Shown piece by piece: positions 57,631-64,000 of a stretch of 64,000 bases of DNA. The translations under genes were made by a program, and so were the position numbers. Source of the DNA: Setoptus koraiensis (lineage: Eukaryota > Arthropoda); the NCBI GenBank assembly GCA_048013815.1, contig CM106586.1, positions 24,304,001 to 24,368,000 on the forward strand, read 5' to 3'. A model generated the notes under the pieces. That model searched no databases. It saw nothing but the letters and a program-made list of their open reading frames with translations, and was not told the origin of the DNA. Within the stretch, counting starts at the first letter, position 1. The number at the start of each line of letters is the position of its first letter.

Positions 57631-60600
57631 TAGGATAAAAACACATATTCGCGCGCTTTATTGTCTCGTAAGAATACTTACTCAGATTAAATTAACTATC
57701 ATGTTTCTCTTAAAAGTTGGTATCATCTGGCTATGTTTGATCCACCACGTCCCGGAGTATTTGTGAACGTTCACACATCTCTCACATATCGAACTAAAAT
57801 GTTCCATTCAGCCTGGATATATCTTTTCGACAATATGCTCTTAGGTCTAAGCAATAGCTCAAAATGAATTGAGCCTATGCAAAACGGTGGTGATACCAAA
57901 AACGACTGATGTTGAGACTTCTCAATTTTTTTCATTATTTGCTTGAAGGATTTGATTATTTGAGTTGAAAGTAGTTCTTGTCATGTTGATTCCGACTTAT
58001 AATTGAGGCTCGTTAAATTTGAAACCACTCATAGACTACTACTGTACTGCACTTGTTTTATTTTCAGTATCTGACTAGGCCGGCAAAATAACTCGGATGT
58101 TTCGATTCGACCTGAGACCAGTGTCAGCGGATACGCTACTCAGTTGTCACTGTGAATGATTGCTACATGAATGACTCTTGGGCATCGCGAGAAGATTGAT
58201 CCATATTGAAAACTCGTATCTCAGATTGTGAATAATTGTATCAAGTTGGTCTATCAGCGAATTTCATCTATCGAAACAGTATAGAGTGAAGTAGCCGGAG
58301 TCGATAGGGATAGCGCAGTGATCGGATAATGATTTTCTCCTATGCAGACTGCTGAAAGTCTCTCAAAGAGAATATCACTTAAAATTTGTGCTTTTGACCG
58401 GGACCGTCCCCAAACAAACAATAGCTAGTGTATTTGAGATGACTCCAACACATTTCTCCAAGAGAGTTATGATAGAAAGTCGATTAGACAAAAAGATATG
58501 ACTACTTTATCAACTGAATCAAATAACTATAAAAACCGAAATTGGCTAAGAGCTATCTTTACTCCGGAGAGACCCGGATCGCACACAACCATCATCGTAT
58601 GACCATAACTTAATCACAGTATGAATGGCCCCAGATTATGTGACAAGAAAGACAGCTACAACTCTTTACGTACGGTTTGATCAGGTTGATAGAAAATGGA
58701 GAGAGAAAACACAGTGATGGGCTTTCTCCGGGCGAAAGCATCAAGAAAATGAACCACTACTGGTCGATGTATTTAGATCAGAAACTAATACATTCATGAA
58801 AGAGTCATTCTATCTATCATTATAAAACTGATGTCTTTCAAAGAGGAATTCTTGTATAAAAAAATATAAACGACATATTGCCAAATGGGCAGTTTTTCGA
58901 AAACCTATCGCTGGATGTTGAGCTGAATATTTCAGGGGCCGGAACTTCCGGTGACGATTCCCGTTCTGGGTATTTTCACTTTTTGTTTGTATTTTTTAAT
59001 TTTTGAAGCCAGATTCCGTGATACTCCATCGATATGGCCACATATCTTTATGGTAGTCGTGTAGAATCATCACTAATCTATCGTTTGATCGAAAAAAAGT
59101 ATAAAAAAGTACACCTGACACTCAAAATTTGATTCCAATGGAACTCAGACCGGACCTCACTGTGACAATCTCGCTTGCACCTACTGCAACTCGTATTTTG
59201 TTACTACAGGGCACAGTTATGGATTATTGGTGAAATAATAAAAGATACTCACTCAATTTCTAGTTTGAGCAGCTACTGGAAGTGTGTTGCAGTCAATGTT
59301 TTCTGATTCATTCTTGGCACTATCGATATCTAGTCAATACTACAATTAGTTTGGATAGATTAGATGAAGTCAAGTCTCCTAGATTCTACCATGAGATCAA
59401 GCAAACCCATCGTGAAAACATGTCGTTTGATCCGTGACAGCAAGCAGTGTTAGAAATTTCTGGTCTAAGTTGTTCCAACTGATGGGTCGCAAATCAAGCA
59501 AGAACAAGTGTTACCAGTTTTTTGTATCGCATAACAAGAAACTTGACTAAGCTTTTACTGTCGCAGATGAAAAAGTGGGGAAGTGTGAACTGTGAACTGA
59601 GTGTAAATTGGTGACAACTTGAATTGATATGGAACGGGAGAAAATACAATGTAACCATTATATTCAAACTATGAACAAGTTCTACCTTGAAAACGAATCA
59701 GCCTTACACATTGATGAGGTATATCTCTCTCTAACTTATCCATCTGTTATCCACTAGGAGCGCCTACATTTCAAATCACTTTAGAGAGTTTTATTAGTCA
59801 TCTAAGCAAGATCAAACGTGAAGAACAAATCTTCACTTGAAAACAACCTATCAATTCGTCACTATCTAATCAGATGTCACTTACATGTGAACAAAAGTGC
59901 AAGATGGATGTATGTTTGGGCGCTTATTTATCGGCGACTCACCAAGAAAGAATATAACGATGCTAGGCAATTTAAACAGGGAAACTAACCACCTGTCTCT
60001 CAAGCTACAAACATGGCAATCATTTCGTCTACATGACCTATCCGAACGAACCTTGAACTCTATCAAACAATTAGATGGGTTTATTTGAAAGCATAATAGA
60101 TGCAAACTGTAGACCACAAAGAAATAAGGGGGTTGAGAATAGTAAGCTAGATCTGATAGTTGCGTGCATGCTAGTGCAGATTATCTTTGTAAGTTAACGT
60201 AGGTGTTTGCGCACCTAACTCAAATCACAAATGTATAGATATTAAAGAAGCTAATATCTATAGATTTTATTAACGTCATTATAGTAATTCTAACATTTGT
60301 ATGGATTCTCTGCAGTTTAAGATAGGTCGGTTTAGTTGGTGATGCTGATGCTACGAATATCTGTAGAAGTTGTGAGCTATACACAACAATGAAAAGGAAT
60401 GATTTAAATACAAAAGAAACATCCTTGGTGAAATAACCTCCCGCAAAAATCATCTCAACTAGCGTTACCTCCATAGTATAGGTTTGGGCAGTAACATAAT
60501 CATTCTGTCTAGTCTCTCAACCTGTTATGTGTATACCACAAATACCAATGAAGCTGGCAAGCATCCATGATTAACCATCATTGGGGTAGTTGTGATTCGG

Positions 60601-62965
60601 AGGAATCTTTACATCGTTTTTTTACTCACAACATTAAGTATATACTCATCATCTCATACATGTTGTAAGGAATAAGTGCGAATCATTACTATTTTCCATA
60701 GTTGTTCTCTAATCACTCCTGCTCATTTATAATAAAACTGATAACACAACAGTATGTAAAATAATGACTTTTAGCTGACGAACAACTTCTGCATGATATC
60801 AAGACAGACAGAGCGAGATAGACACCTTGGTGATTGCTTTACAGTCTTGACAATTTCCGTATCTCTTGTCGGGACGGGACTTGTTATATTGTGCACCCGT
60901 ATTGGAATGAATTCGCGTTTGTACTCTTTTCTTGTTGAGGATATTTTCAGTATGTTGATACAAAATGCTTTCAATTGTAACTTGTCATTCTACTATGCAT
61001 CAACAAATGATAGTTAATCTCATCTCAATAAGTGTGCAACTTGACTTCACTAACTTTACTAATTAATTTATACAAGTGCAACTCGACACCATTTACATTT
61101 GATCAAATACTTTAGATGGATTTTGATTACACCGTTGAATAGTTAGAACAATGAAATAGAAAGCGCAAAGCTCACGCCTAAATGACGTTAATTAATTGAT
61201 ATCAGACTTGTTAGGCCTCGTCAGCAATGACTGAACGAAAAGTTGATTAAAATCAAATTATCGCATCTGGTGAGTTTATTTGAGGGTGAAAGCATGATCT
61301 AATTGAACAGGTGCCAACGTGTTTAGGTTTGCGAGCACAGGTGAAGTGATTATTATATTCACCTATGAAAGTGAATGCAAATTGAATGTGCAGCATTCAT
61401 CTGCATCTTCGCTAATTAACACTTTTAGACAGGTTTCGCCTTTGATTCTATAATAAATCCTGAAGAGGGCGCTTGTGTATTTCAATATGGTACGGTTGAT
61501 ATCTTTTTCGCCTTACAAACAATAATGACAAAATAGATGCTAAGGAGGATATTCTGTGTTAATAGGAGCTTATTGAAAGAGGTCACCAGCATAAGTGAAT
61601 GTTTCATGGATGCATGCACTAATATTTACATAAGGTGAGCGAATATCTGAGTGTGAAGAGTGATAATGTCAACGTTACAAATAACCATAGTTTATTGGTT
61701 CTAGTGACCGACATAACTTTATACTCGAATTAGCTTTTATGATTTATCATTAGACACGACTAGTAAACTAATACTTATCAAATAAATATTGAAAGCTCAG
61801 CAAATATAACGTGTTTACATAAAGAACATACGAAAAAAAAAAAATGCAATGGACGTAACGCCTAGTTAGATTCGGCACAGTGGAAACAAGCGTTTGGAGC
61901 GACCTCTACAAGACTGAGCTGAACTAACTATACAAGCATATAAAAATGTAGCGTCTATGAAAGTGTGTGTAGCCTTTACACACTTGTTCTCCCAGCTAGT
62001 ACACAGCTGAGGCAGCGGCAACGGCAACGGTAGTAAAGTAATGTTAGTGGTGTCAATAGTGCGGAAGACAACATCATCATCCTCATCATCACCATCATCA
62101 TCATCATCATCATCATAATTGACAACGACTGGATAAACAACAATAAGATATATCATTAATTGATTTTAATTTATATAAACATAAATCAACCAACACACAT
62201 CTCTAGACATGCATAATTTTATAAAAATAATTATTTATAATATATAGATATGCTACACTGCACAGTATATAAATAATAATTATTATCAGCCATACAAGAG
62301 TTTGCTTCTATCCAATTATAATAAGCGCTCTACAAACTAACTATACACAGCACGATAACATATCGTATTAAATCTGATATCTAAGCATATAAACGACAAA
62401 TTGAGACATTTCAATTATCAGCGCCATACTGATATCATTGATTGGTTGGTATCCTTGCTACATTAGACGCTACTATGCCCATTAACTCTTCTTGCATCAG
62501 AACTAAACATCTCACAATATATTCGATCAATCTTAACATATTGGTATTAGTCTCGTAGAATGTACATGTCTCAATAGTAACTTGACTGATCAACCCACAA
62601 TCAATTCGTAAATCAAACATGACCAGAGAGAGATAGATAAGCAATCACGAAGTTTTCTATCATGATATATTTATGTTGACTAAGTTCTCACATACTGAAG
62701 CAAACAAGTCAGATAAATATAGTGTAAGGCATACAAGAAGCGTTTCCCTTTTGGTTGGGCGCACAGAGCTAAACAATTTTCCCTGCCTATTAATTATTAT
62801 CACTGAATTGACAAGATTTGGATCATTATTATTATAATAGGCTCTCCTTCAAAAAGAAGATATAAGTTTCTGATGTCAGTTGATCACACACACGCACATT
62901 AAAATTTACACTAAATTTAATGTGTATATCATTGAAAATTACTCAACAACTCACATGCAAAACAC
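57631..62965. other. 5.3 kb spacer upstream of the furin-type gene
   Basis: AT-rich, with only short unmatched frames (longest under 100 codons). It holds a TCA/ATC trinucleotide tract at about 62069-62116 and a homopolymer A run near 61832. It likely includes the convertase promoter and leader near its right end. I see no RNA gene or mobile element. Confidence 0.6.
62069..62116. repeat. (TCA)n trinucleotide tract
   Basis: About 15 TCA units with a few CCT/CCA interruptions, outside any recognised gene. Confidence 0.9.
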
Positions 62966-62974
62966 ATGGTGATG
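62955..62974 (+). promoter_or_regulatory. Short uORF overlapping the convertase start
   Basis: ATG at 62955 opens a five-codon frame that stops with TGA at 62970-62972, between two in-frame convertase ATGs (62966 and 62972). The stop and the second ATG overlap as TGATG, a layout compatible with re-initiation at 62972. Confidence 0.45.
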
Positions 62975-64000
62975 AAGTTTCTAAAACCAATCCCTCTAGT
63001 TATAGTAAGTATTTACTGCATCAGCTTATTCGCAGATTGTTCTAGGACCGATGAGCTAAATAACCGGAGCACTTCCAAGACTTACCTTAATCATTTTGCC
63101 GTCAAGCTAGCACCGAAAGCCGATCCAAATGACGTGGCCAATAGATCTGGTTATACCAATCTTGGTAAAATAGGTTCATTAGAAAATTACTATTTATTTG
63201 TCGGTCATCATGTGTCTAAAAGGTCTCTAGACTCTTATCATCCTCAAACTCTCGATGGACATGATCATGTTGAGTGGTTTGAGCAACAACATGTCAAAGT
63301 CAGACCTAAAAGAGACATGAGTATTCTCACCCTTCCTACCTCACCGGCCCTTACTCCAGCTAGAGTGCTCAATTATGTCAATTTTTCAGATCCTCTATAC
63401 AATAAACAATGGTACTTTCACGGGGGAGCTCGTGGAGGATTCGATATGAATATTGCTGCTGTTTGGAAAATGGGCTACACAGGAAAGAATGTTGTCCTTA
63501 CAATATTAGACGATGGAGTTCAAATAGACCATCCAGATCTCATTAGGAATTATGATCGTCGCGCTAGTTATGATATTAATGATCGTGACGACAATCCTAC
63601 GCCTCAAGACAATGCAGAGAATAAGCATGGCACTCGTTGTGCCGGAGAGATAGCAGCTGAGGCCGGAAACGAATATTGTGGTGTTGGTGTTGCATACAAT
63701 GCGAGCATCGGAGGGGTTAGAATGCTGGATGGAACGGTAACTGATGAAGTTGAAGCAACCGCTTTGAGCTTGAACCCAGACCACATCGATGTTTACAGTG
63801 CCTCATGGGGTCCTGATGATAATGGTAAAACCGTAGATGGACCGGGTCATTTAGCGGCCCAGGCTTTCATTAATGGTGTCAAGACTGGGAGAAAAGGTTA
63901 GTTCAATTTCTGTTTGGTTATCACCTATTATTTCTTCCTAATTTCTTATAATATATTATAATGCTCTAATTCTCATGTAAATTATCTACTTAGGTTTGGG
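62966..64000 (+). CDS. Furin-type proprotein convertase, 5' part
   Basis: Exon 62966-63896 plus the first bases of the next exon (63994 onward). The rest lies outside the window. Furin-like subtilases cleave precursors at RXKR sites in the Golgi and beyond. About 310 residues are seen: a signal peptide (hydrophobic to about residue 22), a prodomain with an internal KRS site (85-87), the RPKR autocleavage site ending at R116, and the start of the S8 catalytic domain. That domain has LDDGVQIDHPD (catalytic Asp182), NKHGTRCAGE (His221), YSASWGPDDNGKTVDGPG and the GRKG|LG junction that precedes the oxyanion-hole Asn in the family. The catalytic Ser is beyond the window. The intron is phase 1 with a GTTAGT donor. 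Whether it is fur1, fur2 or another member cannot be told from this part. The start may be 62966 or 62972. Confidence 0.94.

Noticed and set aside
58311-58390. tRNA-like A-box sequence (TAGCGCAGTGAT)
   Set aside because: No B box (GGTTCRANNCC) follows at the right distance and no cloverleaf can be drawn.

Overview
The window is eukaryotic and metazoan. It has multi-exon genes with short GT-AG introns (most 93-130 nt), AT-rich spacers full of dinucleotide arrays, and glutamine/asparagine runs in proteins. The TRIM-NHL gene is very close to insect Brat. I read it as a protostome, most likely an arthropod (a mite or other chelicerate is a guess). Nothing in the DNA fixes the species.

Layout, left to right: a PFKFB-family gene (+, 2691-3659) that ends before the phosphatase domain; a one-exon nine-finger C2H2 protein (-, 4189-7068); an 8.9 kb spacer rich in microsatellites; a TUT4/7-type terminal uridylyltransferase (-, 15957-19506); two tandem cysteine glutathione peroxidases (+, 20623-21376 and 22845-24268); a Regnase/N4BP1-like NYN nuclease (+, 24838-25557); brat (-, 26729-29041); a 13.7 kb spacer with repeats, palindromes and an orphan TATA-Inr promoter; CCAR1 (+, 42793-46360) tail-to-tail with virilizer/VIRMA (-, 46455-51456); a 2.2 kb spacer holding a GC-richer patch with unrecognised ORFs; a shortened Miro (+, 53683-54914); ATG4 (+, 56260-57630); a 5.3 kb spacer; and the 5' part of a furin-type proprotein convertase (+, from 62966, running off the window end).

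These are ordinary host genes and do not form an operon-like pathway. There is a loose theme of RNA control: TUT4/7 (3' uridylation), an NYN endonuclease, Brat (mRNA repression), and VIRMA (m6A writer scaffold) beside CCAR1 (transcription/splicing).

The most unusual points are two genes whose products lack a whole C-terminal module. One is a PFK-2 with no FBPase-2 domain, whose stop codon overlaps an AATAAA. The other is a Miro with no second GTPase domain that still ends in a tail anchor. Also notable are the GPx pair sharing an ATG-only first exon, a Brat frame that begins after the usual B-box 1 position, and complementary dinucleotide arrays lying as inverted repeats. I found no CRISPR arrays, rRNA or tRNA genes, or recognisable transposons.
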